The position numbers and the translations under genes were made by a program. This document shows, piece by piece, positions 47,836-55,181 of a DNA stretch of 64,000 nt. The stretch is taken from the NCBI GenBank assembly GCA_036389455.1, contig DASVPW010000163.1:5468-69467 (forward strand). The letters run 5' to 3'. The stretch's first letter is position 1. Every line of letters starts with the position of its first letter. The stretch is from JAJKJG01 sp036389455. Its GTDB lineage: Bacteria; Pseudomonadota; Alphaproteobacteria; Rhizobiales; Beijerinckiaceae. Under the pieces are notes generated by a model. It was given only the letters and a program-made list of their open reading frames with translations, did not search any database and had not been told where the DNA came from.

Positions 47836-47864
47836 TTGCATAGACGATCATTATGCGCTATAGT
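47836..47864 (+). promoter_or_regulatory. Sigma-70-like promoter for the 47928 gene
   Basis: TTGCAT (47836-47841) and TATAGT (47859-47864) are 17 bp apart in a locally AT-rich stretch. The -10 box is embedded in an inverted repeat CGCTATAGTTAGCG. The predicted start is about 57 nt before the ATG of the exported protein. Confidence 0.5.
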
Positions 47865-47927
47865 TAGCGTATATTCGAGGCGCACATACGCCATGGGGGT
47901 CGATGCGGTATTTCGCGGAGGACCGAC

Positions 47928-48377
47928 ATGTGCAGATTTGTTATTTGCGCACTTTCTCTCGCACTTGCGGGAGGAGCCCAGGCCGCGAGCCTTGATTGGA
48001 ACGGCTCAGTGAAGGCCGAAGGGGGCTACACAGCCGGCAGCGTTTCGTTCGACGTTGCCCTGGACGCGGTCTATGACCGGCCGGGCGCCCAAGGATATGC
48101 CTGGGGCACGATGCGCTATGGCCGGTCCGCCGAGCGCATCTACGCCCACGCCAGGTGCGTCGGCATCTTCGACCAAGGCAAGCAGGCCTCCGTCGCCGGG
48201 CCGACGGTGAAGTATCTCGGCGGTGCATCCCCATGGATCGTCTTCGAGTTCGACCTGCAGAACCAGCGCATTCGCGTGTTCGGCGCCGCCAGCGAAAATG
48301 AAGCGCTCGCCTACTGCGATAAGCCGTCCGGCTCGTATCCGGGAGCTTTCGACTTCGGGTACATCGCGGTCCGGTAG
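47928..48377 (+). CDS. Exported protein of unknown function inside the GTA cluster
   Basis: The 149-residue protein has a signal peptide (FVICALSLALAGGAQAA). The mature part (about 130 residues) is likely beta-rich, with two Cys (ARCVGIF and AYCDKP) that may pair in the periplasm. I do not recognise the family. GGAGG is 7 nt ahead of the ATG, and a promoter with putative operator boxes lies upstream. It is convergent with gp11. Confidence 0.7.
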   Translation: MCRFVICALSLALAGGAQAASLDWNGSVKAEGGYTAGSVSFDVALDAVYDRPGAQGYAWGTMRYGRSAERIYAHARCVGIFDQGKQASVAGPTVKYLGGASPWIVFEFDLQNQRIRVFGAASENEALAYCDKPSGSYPGAFDFGYIAVR

Positions 48378-48413
48378 GTCGGGCGTTCGGGCGGCAGACC
48401 GCGGCATCGGCTC

Positions 48414-49016
48414 TCACAAGCCCCTTTGGCCGCGGGCCACCGCCCTCGCGAGCGCGGCCGCGACCTGGGCCTCGGAGCGGCGGAAGCTGTCGGCGTCGGG
48501 GGTCGCGATGTTGACCGTGACCTGCACCGGGCGCGTGCCGCCGCCGGCCGCAACGCCGAGGCGGCCGTCGGGACCGCGGGCGAGCGGCATCACGGCCTCG
48601 GAGCCGGCCTCGCCCATGAGGCCGAGGCCGCGGGCGAGCGGGAAGTAGGTCGGCGCCGCGACGACGCCGCCCTTGGCGAATGGCATCACCATGCCGCGCA
48701 AGACCACGCCGCCGTGGGCGAGCGCTGTGCCCGCCTCCGCGCCCCCGCCGCCCGCGAGGCTGCTGCCGGAGCCGCCGAGCGCGCTCTTCAGGACCTCCTC
48801 GAGGCCGCTCCGCAAGGGCTTCATGGCGGCCCTCGTGGTCGCGACGAGGAGCGTGCGGCCGATCCGGCCGAGCACGTCGCCGAGGCGGCTGCCCTCGCCC
48901 GCGCTCTTATGCAGGGCGCCGGAGAGGGACGCCCCGAAGCGCTGCGAGAGGCGGTCGAGGTCCTCGAGCTGCTTTCGCCGCCGCTCGTTGTCGCGGTCGA
49001 GGGTGTCGTCGGGCAT
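48414..49016 (-). CDS. GTA gp11-like tail tape measure protein
   Basis: The 200-residue protein has a helical N-terminal half (RKQLEDLDRLSQRFGASLSG) and the LMGEAGSEAVMPLARGPDG motif that marks the end of phage tape measure proteins. The short length agrees with the very short tail of RcGTA, whose gp11 is of similar size. Located between the chaperone genes and gp12, as expected. Confidence 0.9.
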   Translation of the reverse strand: MPDDTLDRDNERRRKQLEDLDRLSQRFGASLSGALHKSAGEGSRLGDVLGRIGRTLLVATTRAAMKPLRSGLEEVLKSALGGSGSSLAGGGGAEAGTALAHGGVVLRGMVMPFAKGGVVAAPTYFPLARGLGLMGEAGSEAVMPLARGPDGRLGVAAGGGTRPVQVTVNIATPDADSFRRSEAQVAAALARAVARGQRGL

Positions 49017-49030
49017 TCTTGTTTCCTTGC

Positions 49031-49213
49031 TCAGTCCGGGAACGCCTGCATCAGGGCCGCAAGGTCGCCGGCGCTCGGCGCCTCGGCGGGCGTGCCGCGC
49101 AAGCCGGCGACGGCAGCGGCGAGCTCGCGCGGGGTCGCGCGCCAGAACTCTTCAGGGCTCCACCGCAGGACGCCGAGGGCGAAGGCCATAGCCGCCTCCC
49201 AGGGGAAGGGCAC
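49031..49213 (-). CDS. GTA tail assembly chaperone gp10.1
   Basis: The 60-residue protein contains VPFPWEAAMAFALGVLR and the WRATPRELAAAVAGL motif of the DUF2376 tail chaperone family. GTG at 49213 keeps the FPW segment that relatives carry. The ATG at 49189 has the better ribosome-binding site (GGGAGG, 5 nt ahead) and would give 52 residues; I cannot decide between the two. It follows gp10 and precedes the tape measure gene, the usual site for a tail chaperone. Confidence 0.75.
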   Translation of the reverse strand: MPFPWEAAMAFALGVLRWSPEEFWRATPRELAAAVAGLRGTPAEAPSAGDLAALMQAFPD

Positions 49214-49236
49214 GGGCTCGCTCGAAGCGCCTGCGG

Positions 49237-49563
49237 CTAGAGAGGGTTTGCCGGGGCGCTCCCGAAAGCGGCGGCGAGACAGTCGCCGAGCGCGGTCGCG
49301 AGGGGCTCGATGCCGCCGTCGAGGGGGAGCGCCGCGACCTCCTCGTCCGTGAGCGCATGCCCGCCGCCGCGGAGCGCCACGGCGAGCAGTTTCAAAAGAT
49401 CGCGGGCGGAGAGGCGCCCGCTCGCGAAGCGCTCGGCCAGGGCCGCGAGGTCGGCAGCGCCGAAGGCATCCTCGAGCTCGGCGAGAGCGCCGAGCGTCAG
49501 GCAGAGCGTGTAGCGCGTCGCGCCGAGCGCGACCGCGACCTCGCCGCGGCGGGAATTGGGCAT
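49237..49563 (-). CDS. GTA gp10-like tail tube chaperone
   Basis: The 108-residue protein begins with RRGEVAVALGATRYTLCLTL and has LTLGALAELEDAFG and LLKLLAVALRGGG, typical of the gene transfer agent gp10 family that assists tail assembly. It starts at 49563 and is divergent from the hydrolase gene at 49667. Confidence 0.87.
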   Translation of the reverse strand: MPNSRRGEVAVALGATRYTLCLTLGALAELEDAFGAADLAALAERFASGRLSARDLLKLLAVALRGGGHALTDEEVAALPLDGGIEPLATALGDCLAAAFGSAPANPL

Positions 49564-49666
49564 GCTTCTTCTCCACTCTTGGCGCTGGCGCGGTGCATGA
49601 CGCGGGTCTAGCTTCCTCCCGAGGCGCCGCTCGACAGGCGCCCGCTCAAGACCCGGGAGATCGCTC

Positions 49667-50710
49667 ATGCGAAGACTGCTTCACGCGTTGTCCGCGTCCC
49701 TCGTCCTCGCCGCGCTGCCAGCAGTGGCGCAGGGAGGAAAGATCGTCATGGAAGAGTTCATGGTCCCGGCGAAGGACGCCGGCATCGAGATCTACGTGCG
49801 CAACAAGCGGCCGGAGGGGATGGCGCAGTTCAGCCCCGAGAAGACCGTCGTCTTCGTGCACGGCGCCACCTACCCGGCGCACACGGCTTTCGACCTGCAG
49901 CTCGCCGGACAGTCGTGGATGGACTTCATCGCAAGCCGCGGCTTCGACGTGTATCTCCTCGACCTTCGCGGGTACGGCAAGTCGACGCGGCCGAAGGAGA
50001 TGGACGCGCCCGCCGAGGCGAACGACCCGATCGTCGACACGGCGACCGCGCGGCGCGACGTCGGCGCCGTCGTCGACCACGTGCTGCAGCGGCGCGGCAT
50101 CCAGAAGGTCAACCTCCTCGGCTGGTCGTGGGGCACGAGCATCATGGCGAGCTACGCGGCCGAGAACCCGCAGAAGGTCGAGCGCCTCGTGCTCTACGCG
50201 CCGCAATGGCTGCGCACCACGCCCTCCCTCGTGCAGGTGCAGGGCAAGCTCGGCGCCTATCGCACCGTCAAGCGCGAGGCCGCGAAGGAGCGCTGGCTCA
50301 CCGGCGTCCCGGAGGACAAGAAGGCGGAGCTCATTCCGGCCGGCTGGTTCGAGGCCTGGGCTGACGCGACCTTCGCGAGCGACCCCGTCGGCGCCGCCCA
50401 GAACCCGCCGGTGCTGCGCGCGCCGAACGGCGTCGTGAAGGACGGCAACGAGTACTGGTCCGCCGGCAAGCCGCTCTACGATCCGGGAAACATCACGGTG
50501 CCGACCATGCTGGTGCTGGGCGAGTGGGACCGCGACACGCCGCCCTACATGGCGCAGACGCTGTTCCCGCTCCTGACCAACGCGCCGGCCAAGAAGCTCG
50601 TGATGCTCGGCGAGGGCACGCACACGATCATCATGGAGAAGAACCGCCTCCAGCTCTTCAACGCCGTGCAGCAGTTCCTCGAGGAGAAGCTGAACGGCGC
50701 GCCGAGCTGA
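49667..50710 (+). CDS. Exported alpha/beta hydrolase inside the GTA cluster
   Basis: The 347-residue protein has a signal peptide (RRLLHALSASLVLAALPAVAQ) and an alpha/beta-hydrolase fold. The nucleophile is Ser154 in LGWSWGTS, the acid is the Asp of LGEWDRDTP and the base is the His of GEGTHTIIM; HGATYPAHTAF carries the oxyanion residues. Substrate unknown. GGGAGA precedes the ATG. It separates gp9 from gp10 and is read against both. Confidence 0.87.
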   Translation: MRRLLHALSASLVLAALPAVAQGGKIVMEEFMVPAKDAGIEIYVRNKRPEGMAQFSPEKTVVFVHGATYPAHTAFDLQLAGQSWMDFIASRGFDVYLLDLRGYGKSTRPKEMDAPAEANDPIVDTATARRDVGAVVDHVLQRRGIQKVNLLGWSWGTSIMASYAAENPQKVERLVLYAPQWLRTTPSLVQVQGKLGAYRTVKREAAKERWLTGVPEDKKAELIPAGWFEAWADATFASDPVGAAQNPPVLRAPNGVVKDGNEYWSAGKPLYDPGNITVPTMLVLGEWDRDTPPYMAQTLFPLLTNAPAKKLVMLGEGTHTIIMEKNRLQLFNAVQQFLEEKLNGAPS

Positions 50711-50720
50711 TCCCCTGCGC

Positions 50721-50825
50721 CGTCATCCTCGGGCGAGCGCAGCGAGACCGAGGATCTCGAAGGACAGAAGGCGCGTAATCCCCCTAGGATCCTCGGGTCG
50801 GCGCTGTGCGCCGCCCGAGGATGAC
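50721..50825. repeat. Inverted-repeat element between convergent hydrolase and tail tube genes
   Basis: CGTCATCCTCGGGCG at the left end pairs perfectly with CGCCCGAGGATGACG at the right end, and inner hairpins (GGCGCTGTGCGCC, CGAGCGCAGCG) lie between. It occupies nearly all of the 135-bp gap between two convergent stops, so it probably ends both transcripts. The end sequence is the same as that of the hairpin at 46681-46720. Confidence 0.8.
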
Positions 50826-50845
50826 GGCCGTGACAGGGACGACGC

Positions 50846-51256
50846 CTACAGCGCCGTGAAGGTCAGCGCGCCGGCGCTCTCGAAGGCCATCTCGAACGTC
50901 ACCTCGCCGGCGTGGTCGCCGCGGTACTCGAGCGCCGCGATCTGGAACGGGCCCTCGATGCGGCCGAAGTCCGGCACGACGACCTGGTAGGTGCGGATCT
51001 CGCCGTCGAAGAAAACCTGGCGCAGGCGCGCGTCCGAGGCCTCATCCTTGAACACGCCGGCGCCGGTAACGGCGGCGCGGCGGACGCCGGCGCCGGCCAG
51101 AAGCTCGCGCCAGCGCCCGGCCGATTCGGCGTTCGTCACGTCGACGGCCTCCGCGTTGAAGGCGAGCTGGCGCGTGCGCAGCCCCGCCACGGTAACGAAG
51201 CCGCCGGCCCCGTCGTCGATCTTGATGAGAAGGTCTTTACCTTTCTGGGCGGGCAT
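50846..51256 (-). CDS. GTA gp9-like major tail tube protein (TP901-1 family)
   Basis: The 136-residue protein starts with AQKGKDLLIKIDDGAGGFVT and contains VDVTNAESAGRWRELLAGAG, typical of the TP901-1 major tail protein family. The C-terminus GEVTFEMAFESAGALTFTA is the usual end. It forms the tail tube. ATG at 51256. Confidence 0.94.
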   Translation of the reverse strand: MPAQKGKDLLIKIDDGAGGFVTVAGLRTRQLAFNAEAVDVTNAESAGRWRELLAGAGVRRAAVTGAGVFKDEASDARLRQVFFDGEIRTYQVVVPDFGRIEGPFQIAALEYRGDHAGEVTFEMAFESAGALTFTAL

Positions 51257-51308
51257 CTTTTGCGTCCTGTTTTGAGGATGAAAGGGGCTGGTGCGACACG
51301 CCGGAACC

Positions 51309-51435
51309 ACCCCACCCTCCTCATGCTGAGGTGCGAGCGGAGCGAGCCTCGAAGCACGTACCGGCGATGACGCTGCGCCGGCGTGGTGCGTCCTTCGAGG
51401 CTCGCGCTCCGCGCGAGCACCTCAGGATGAGGACG
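51309..51435. repeat. Large inverted-repeat element between gp8 and gp9
   Basis: The left arm CCTCATGCTGAGGTGCGAGC continues into GGAGCGAGCCTCGAAG; the right arm CTTCGAGGCTCGCGCTCC continues into GCGAGCACCTCAGGATGAGG. Together they can form an imperfect stem of about 45 bp. The element fills most of the 211-bp gap between two co-oriented GTA genes. It is the largest member of the CCTCATCCTGAGG family in the window. Confidence 0.8.
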
Positions 51436-51467
51436 TTGGAGGGCGGCCCAGACCGATGGTTCGATTG

Positions 51468-51878
51468 TCAGGTCACTTCGGTGACCGCCCTCAGCCGCAG
51501 CGTCGCGCGGGCGAGGTTGGTCTTGTCGTCGCGGTCGGACTCGATCGCCGTGACACGGACGAGCACGAGGCGGTGGCCGGCGGGCGCGAGCGCCGCGTCG
51601 TGGAGGAGGCCGGCCATGCGCTCGGCGGCGAGAAGCGCCGAGCGGGCGCTGCCACTCTTCGCCCACGCGACGATCGCGGCCTCGTGCTCGTGGCCTTGCG
51701 TTCCGTCGGCGGACCAGTCTCGCGCGGAAGCGGCGCCGAAGACGGCGTAGACCGGCTCGGCGGCGCGGGGCGGCTCGTCGTAGAGGCGCACCGCGCCGCT
51801 CATGAGGGAGGCGAGCGTCGCATCGGCGGAGAGATGTGCGAGGATCGCGGCGCGCAAGGCGAGGATCGGGCCGCTCAC
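51468..51878 (-). CDS. GTA gp8-like tail terminator (DUF3168)
   Basis: The 136-residue protein has ALRAAILAHLSADATLASLM and VRLYDEPPRAAEPVYAVFG, both typical of DUF3168. It closes the tail at the head side. It overlaps gp7 by 4 nt. Confidence 0.92.
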   Translation of the reverse strand: MSGPILALRAAILAHLSADATLASLMSGAVRLYDEPPRAAEPVYAVFGAASARDWSADGTQGHEHEAAIVAWAKSGSARSALLAAERMAGLLHDAALAPAGHRLVLVRVTAIESDRDDKTNLARATLRLRAVTEVT

Positions 51879-52204
51879 GGGGAGATCTCCTCGACGAGGC
51901 AGACGAGGTCGCGCCGGGTTCCGTCCGGATCTGCGGCGCTGCGGATCGCGAAGCGGCGAAGTCCGCGCACGAGGCGCATGGCGGCCGTGACGCCGTCGCG
52001 GTAACGCAGCATCACGCGATGCGTGACCGCCTCCTCGGGCCGCTCGGCGCGGAAGCGCTCGTCACCGCGCAAGAACTCGATCGCGCCCCAAAGCTCAGGC
52101 CCCGCCGCATAGGTGCGGATCACGCCCCCGAACCCGTCCGGGCTCTCGAGTGGGACCTCCAAAACGAACCGGCGCCCGCGGGCGCCGATGGGGATGGGTT
52201 TCAT
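51875..52204 (-). CDS. GTA gp7-like head-tail stopper
   Basis: The 109-residue protein belongs to the phage head-closure/head-tail adaptor family. RRFVLEVPLESPDGFGGV and VTHRVMLRYRDGVTAAMRLV are typical, and the order gp6-gp7-gp8 supports the call. ATG at 52204 lies 16 nt after gp6. Confidence 0.9.
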   Translation of the reverse strand: MKPIPIGARGRRFVLEVPLESPDGFGGVIRTYAAGPELWGAIEFLRGDERFRAERPEEAVTHRVMLRYRDGVTAAMRLVRGLRRFAIRSAADPDGTRRDLVCLVEEISP

Positions 52205-52220
52205 GGGGAAACTCGCTTCG

Positions 52221-52784
52221 CTACAGCCGCGCCCGGCGGAAGGGGGCGACGAGGGCGGCGACGTCGGGCGGGAGCGCCGTGTCAGCGAGCGCATCGCCGC
52301 GGTTCTCGAACCAGCGGGCGACGAGAAGGCGGACGGCCTGCGCGAGCGGCGCCGGCACGTCGGCGGCGGCGGGGCCGAAGCCGACGGCCACGTCGAGGTG
52401 AATGCCTTCGGCCGCAACCCCCGACTCGGGCGCGGTGGCCGAAACGGCAACGCGGGGCGGATCGCTCGCGGCTTCGGCGCGATAGAACGCGGACGCGAGA
52501 TCCGCGGGCGTGCCGGCGGCGTCGAAGACGCGCAGGCGCTCGACCCGGATGAGCGGCGACAGCGGCAGCCGCACGACGCGCCCGCAGGGCCAGCGGTCCA
52601 GCATGAGACGCCAAGTCTGCTCCACCAGCTGGCGCCCGCAGGCCGCCTCGACGAGGAGCCGCGCCGCCTTCACGAGCGCCGTGACGAGATCGTCCTCGGC
52701 GTTGTCGTCGAGGCGGAGGTACGCGCGCATCTCGGCGAGAGTCACGGGCTCGACGGCAGGGCCGGCGATGAGTAGGGGGGTCAT
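52221..52784 (-). CDS. GTA gp6-like head-tail connector (adaptor)
   Basis: The 187-residue protein begins with the gp6-like motif PVTLAEMRAYLRLDDNAEDD and contains LVEQTWRLMLDRWP and PLSPLIRVERLRVFD. It links the portal to the tail stopper. The start at 52784 is only 24 bp from the start of the divergent protease gene, so any promoter for that gene must overlap gp6. Confidence 0.93.
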   Translation of the reverse strand: MTPLLIAGPAVEPVTLAEMRAYLRLDDNAEDDLVTALVKAARLLVEAACGRQLVEQTWRLMLDRWPCGRVVRLPLSPLIRVERLRVFDAAGTPADLASAFYRAEAASDPPRVAVSATAPESGVAAEGIHLDVAVGFGPAAADVPAPLAQAVRLLVARWFENRGDALADTALPPDVAALVAPFRRARL

Positions 52785-52808
52785 GGACGACTCCGAAGGA
52801 AATGCGAG

Positions 52809-53558
52809 ATGAGCTTGTGGGCGAGGCGACGCGTCCTTGGCGCCGCCGCGGCGGCTTTGATGCTGACGACCCCGGCCCGCGCGATCGTCGGCGGGACGGA
52901 AGACGCGGGGCCCCTCGCGCGTCGAACCGTGATGGTGCTGTCGTCGAAGGGCGGGGTGTGCTCGGCCGTGATCGTCGCGGCGGACGCGGTCCTGACCGCG
53001 GCCCATTGCGCGACCGGCGCGCCGCAGCACCGGGTCCATTGGAAGGGCGAGGACGGCACGCCCGAGCTCGTCGAGCCGGCCGCGATCGCGGTCCATCCGG
53101 GCTACGATCCCAAGGCCGTCGAGACGCGGCGGCGCTCGGTCGACCTCGCCTTGATCAAGCTGCCGCAGAACCTGCCCGACCGCTTCGCCGCGGCGACGCT
53201 CTCGGGCGCCAATCCGAGCGCTGGCGCGCGCGTCGTCTTCGGCGGCTACGGCGTCGCGAAGGCCGGCGACGCGCGCTCGACCGGCACCTTCCGCACCGTC
53301 GCGCTGCTGGTCGCCGAGCCTTACGGGAAGAGCACCATCCTGGTATGGGCGGACGGCGTGGGCAAGGCCGGTGCCTGCACGGGCGATTCCGGCGGGCCGG
53401 TCACGCAAGGCGAGGCAGTGATCGCGGTTACGACCTGGGTCGGCGACCGCAAAGGCGGCGCCTGCGGCGCGATCTCGCAAGGCGTGCTCGTGGGCCCCCA
53501 GCGGGAGTGGATCGATCGCACGCTTGCCGGCTGGGGCAAGCGGGCGCGATGGGAGTAG
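52809..53558 (+). CDS. Exported trypsin-like serine protease, first of two
   Basis: The 249-residue protein has a signal peptide (LGAAAAALMLTTPARA) followed directly by IVGGTEDA, the typical N-terminus of a mature trypsin. The catalytic triad His66 (LTAAHC), Asp112 (SVDLALIKL) and Ser194 (CTGDSGGP) is complete. Four Cys suggest disulfides and a periplasmic or secreted location. AAGGAAA precedes the ATG. A second protease gene follows. Confidence 0.9.
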   Translation: MSLWARRRVLGAAAAALMLTTPARAIVGGTEDAGPLARRTVMVLSSKGGVCSAVIVAADAVLTAAHCATGAPQHRVHWKGEDGTPELVEPAAIAVHPGYDPKAVETRRRSVDLALIKLPQNLPDRFAAATLSGANPSAGARVVFGGYGVAKAGDARSTGTFRTVALLVAEPYGKSTILVWADGVGKAGACTGDSGGPVTQGEAVIAVTTWVGDRKGGACGAISQGVLVGPQREWIDRTLAGWGKRARWE

Positions 53559-53595
53559 TTCACCTCGTCCCCGCGGAGCGGGAGAAGGGGCACCT
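53558..53595. repeat. REP-like hairpin between the two protease genes
   Basis: The short spacer after the first protease gene contains TCCCCGCGGAGCGGGAGAAG, a relative of the CCTCTCCCGC-type REPs at 55070-55180 and 59837-59861. It may trim or end the first protease message. Confidence 0.5.
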
Positions 53596-53660
53596 TGACG
53601 AAATCCCCGCGTTCCGGAACCTTTGTTGGGGGTGGGGTCGACAACGGGTCAGCGTCAATC

Positions 53661-54494
53661 ATGCGCCTCTCTCATCTCGTCCTTCTCCCCCTCCTCCTTG
53701 CGACGCCCGCCCACGCCGTGATGCGCGGCGCGGTGGCGCGGGATCCGAACGGGATCCGCGGCTCCGTCGTGCGGGTCGAATCGTCCCGCGGCGAGCTGTG
53801 CTCCGGCGCCGTGATCGCCCCGGACCTCGTGCTCACCGCGGCGCATTGCGTGCTCGAGCGCGCTCAGTACCGCGTCGTCGCGGTCGATCGGGCCTTCCGC
53901 CCGCGCACCGTGCGGGCGCTCGCGGCCGCGATGCACCCAGCCTTCGTGCCGGGCACGACGCCGCGCACGCAGCCGGGCGTCGACCTTGCGATCCTCAAGC
54001 TCGAGCAGCCGCTCGGACCCGACTTCATCCCCCTCGATCCGCGCGTCGCCGGCCGGGTCGCCAAGGGCCAGCCGGTAGACCTTGCGGGCTTCGGCGTCGT
54101 CGGCGAGGGCCAGAAAGGGACGGCGCGGGTGCTGCGTCAGACCCGCCTCGTGTCGCTCGGGACGCTGCAGGTCGCGAACCGCGTCGTCGTCGTGGCCGAC
54201 GAAGAGCGCCTCGCGCAGGTCGCGGGCGCCGGCGCCTGCCGGGGCGATTCCGGCGGGCCGATCTTCGCCGGCGGGCCGGGCGGTTACCAGCTCGTCGGGA
54301 TCGTGTCGTGGTCCTCGGGCGCGTTCGCGGGCCGCGACCGCTCCGCCTGCGGCGGCCTCACGGCGGTGACGCCGGTCGCCGACCACGCCTCATGGATCGC
54401 GGCCCGCGCCGACGACCTGCGCCGCCTTGCCCCCGGCCAAGCCATCGCCCGCCCGACCGCGCCCTCAAACGCCGCCGACTGGGTCGGGCGGTAG
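53661..54494 (+). CDS. Exported trypsin-like serine protease, second of two
   Basis: The 277-residue protein has a signal peptide (MRLSHLVLLPLLLATPAHAV). The triad is complete: His62 (LTAAHC), Asp108 (GVDLAILKL) and Ser197 (CRGDSGGP). The C-terminal HASWIAARADDLRRL is the usual end helix. ATG at 53661 is preferred as it starts with the signal peptide; an earlier in-frame ATG at 53595 would add 22 residues from the repeat region. It is similar in design but not close in sequence to the first protease. Confidence 0.88.
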   Translation: MRLSHLVLLPLLLATPAHAVMRGAVARDPNGIRGSVVRVESSRGELCSGAVIAPDLVLTAAHCVLERAQYRVVAVDRAFRPRTVRALAAAMHPAFVPGTTPRTQPGVDLAILKLEQPLGPDFIPLDPRVAGRVAKGQPVDLAGFGVVGEGQKGTARVLRQTRLVSLGTLQVANRVVVVADEERLAQVAGAGACRGDSGGPIFAGGPGGYQLVGIVSWSSGAFAGRDRSACGGLTAVTPVADHASWIAARADDLRRLAPGQAIARPTAPSNAADWVGR

Positions 54495-54543
54495 ACTGCC
54501 TTTCCTGTACGCAAGCTGCTGCCTTTTTGCGGGGGATAGTCAG

Positions 54544-54559
54544 TTAACCTCGTGTTAAC
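54544..54559. promoter_or_regulatory. CtrA-type binding site (TTAA-N7-TTAAC)
   Basis: TTAACCTCGTGTTAAC matches the full CtrA consensus TTAA-N7-TTAA of alphaproteobacteria exactly, with spacing of seven. It lies 184 bp ahead of the 54744 gene and 31 bp ahead of a TAGAGT -10-like hexamer (54590-54595). CtrA controls GTA production in Rhodobacter, so a site inside a GTA cluster is suggestive, although this one points to an inserted gene. Confidence 0.55.
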
Positions 54560-54743
54560 CATCTTGCATCGATCATATGCTTTGCGAAGTAGAGTGCGTA
54601 TCGCCGGTCGGGACCGGCCTTACGGCACGAGGCGCGGCCCGTCGCATCAGTTCCGCGCTCTTCCGGCAGCCGCTTCCGACGTAATGCAACCGCTTGCGCC
54701 GGTAGGCGTTAGCGACGACCACGCATAGTCTCGGAGAGCGCTC

Positions 54744-55067
54744 ATGACTCGAAGCGCTGGCCGGCGGAGCTTCTTCGGCGCCGCCCTGATCTCGCTCGCC
54801 CTCGCACCGGCGGCGGCGCAGGCTCACGACATCTGGATCAACAAGGAGCGGCGCACCAATCACGCCGGCGAATGGTGCTGCAACACCTATGACTGCGCGG
54901 CGATCCCCGAGGAGAAAATCAAGGTGACGCCGCGCGGCTACGTGCTCGAGAGCGGCGAGACGATCCCGCACGCGAACGCCGCCATGTCCGGCGACGGCCA
55001 GTACTGGCAGTGCCGCCGCCCGGACAAGTCGACCCGCTGCTTCTTCTTCCCGCCGCCCGGGACGTGA
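54744..55067 (+). CDS. Small exported Cys-containing protein of unknown function
   Basis: The 107-residue protein has a signal peptide ending AQAHD. The mature 80 residues include five Cys (WCCNTYDCAAIP, QCRRPD, TRCFFF). I recall similar short exported proteins in Methylobacterium-like genomes without known function. ATG at 54744 is preceded by GGAGAGC. The site upstream matches CtrA boxes. Confidence 0.72.
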   Translation: MTRSAGRRSFFGAALISLALAPAAAQAHDIWINKERRTNHAGEWCCNTYDCAAIPEEKIKVTPRGYVLESGETIPHANAAMSGDGQYWQCRRPDKSTRCFFFPPPGT

Positions 55068-55069
55068 GT

Positions 55070-55180
55070 CCCCTCTCCCGCCTGCGGGAGAGCGTTAGGG
55101 TGAGGGAAAGGCGGCGCGCTGGCCCTCACCCGGTCGCGCCGACGGCGCGCTCGGCCTCTCCCGCGGCAGGAGAGGCGGAG
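55070..55180. repeat. Double REP element between convergent genes
   Basis: CCTCTCCCGCCTGCGGGAGAG at the left and CCTCTCCCGCGGCAGGAGAGG at the right are both hairpins; CCTCACCC and GGGTGAGG between them are also complementary. It fills the gap between the 54744 gene stop and the capsid gene stop and probably ends both transcripts. Confidence 0.78.
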
Positions 55181-55181
55181 A

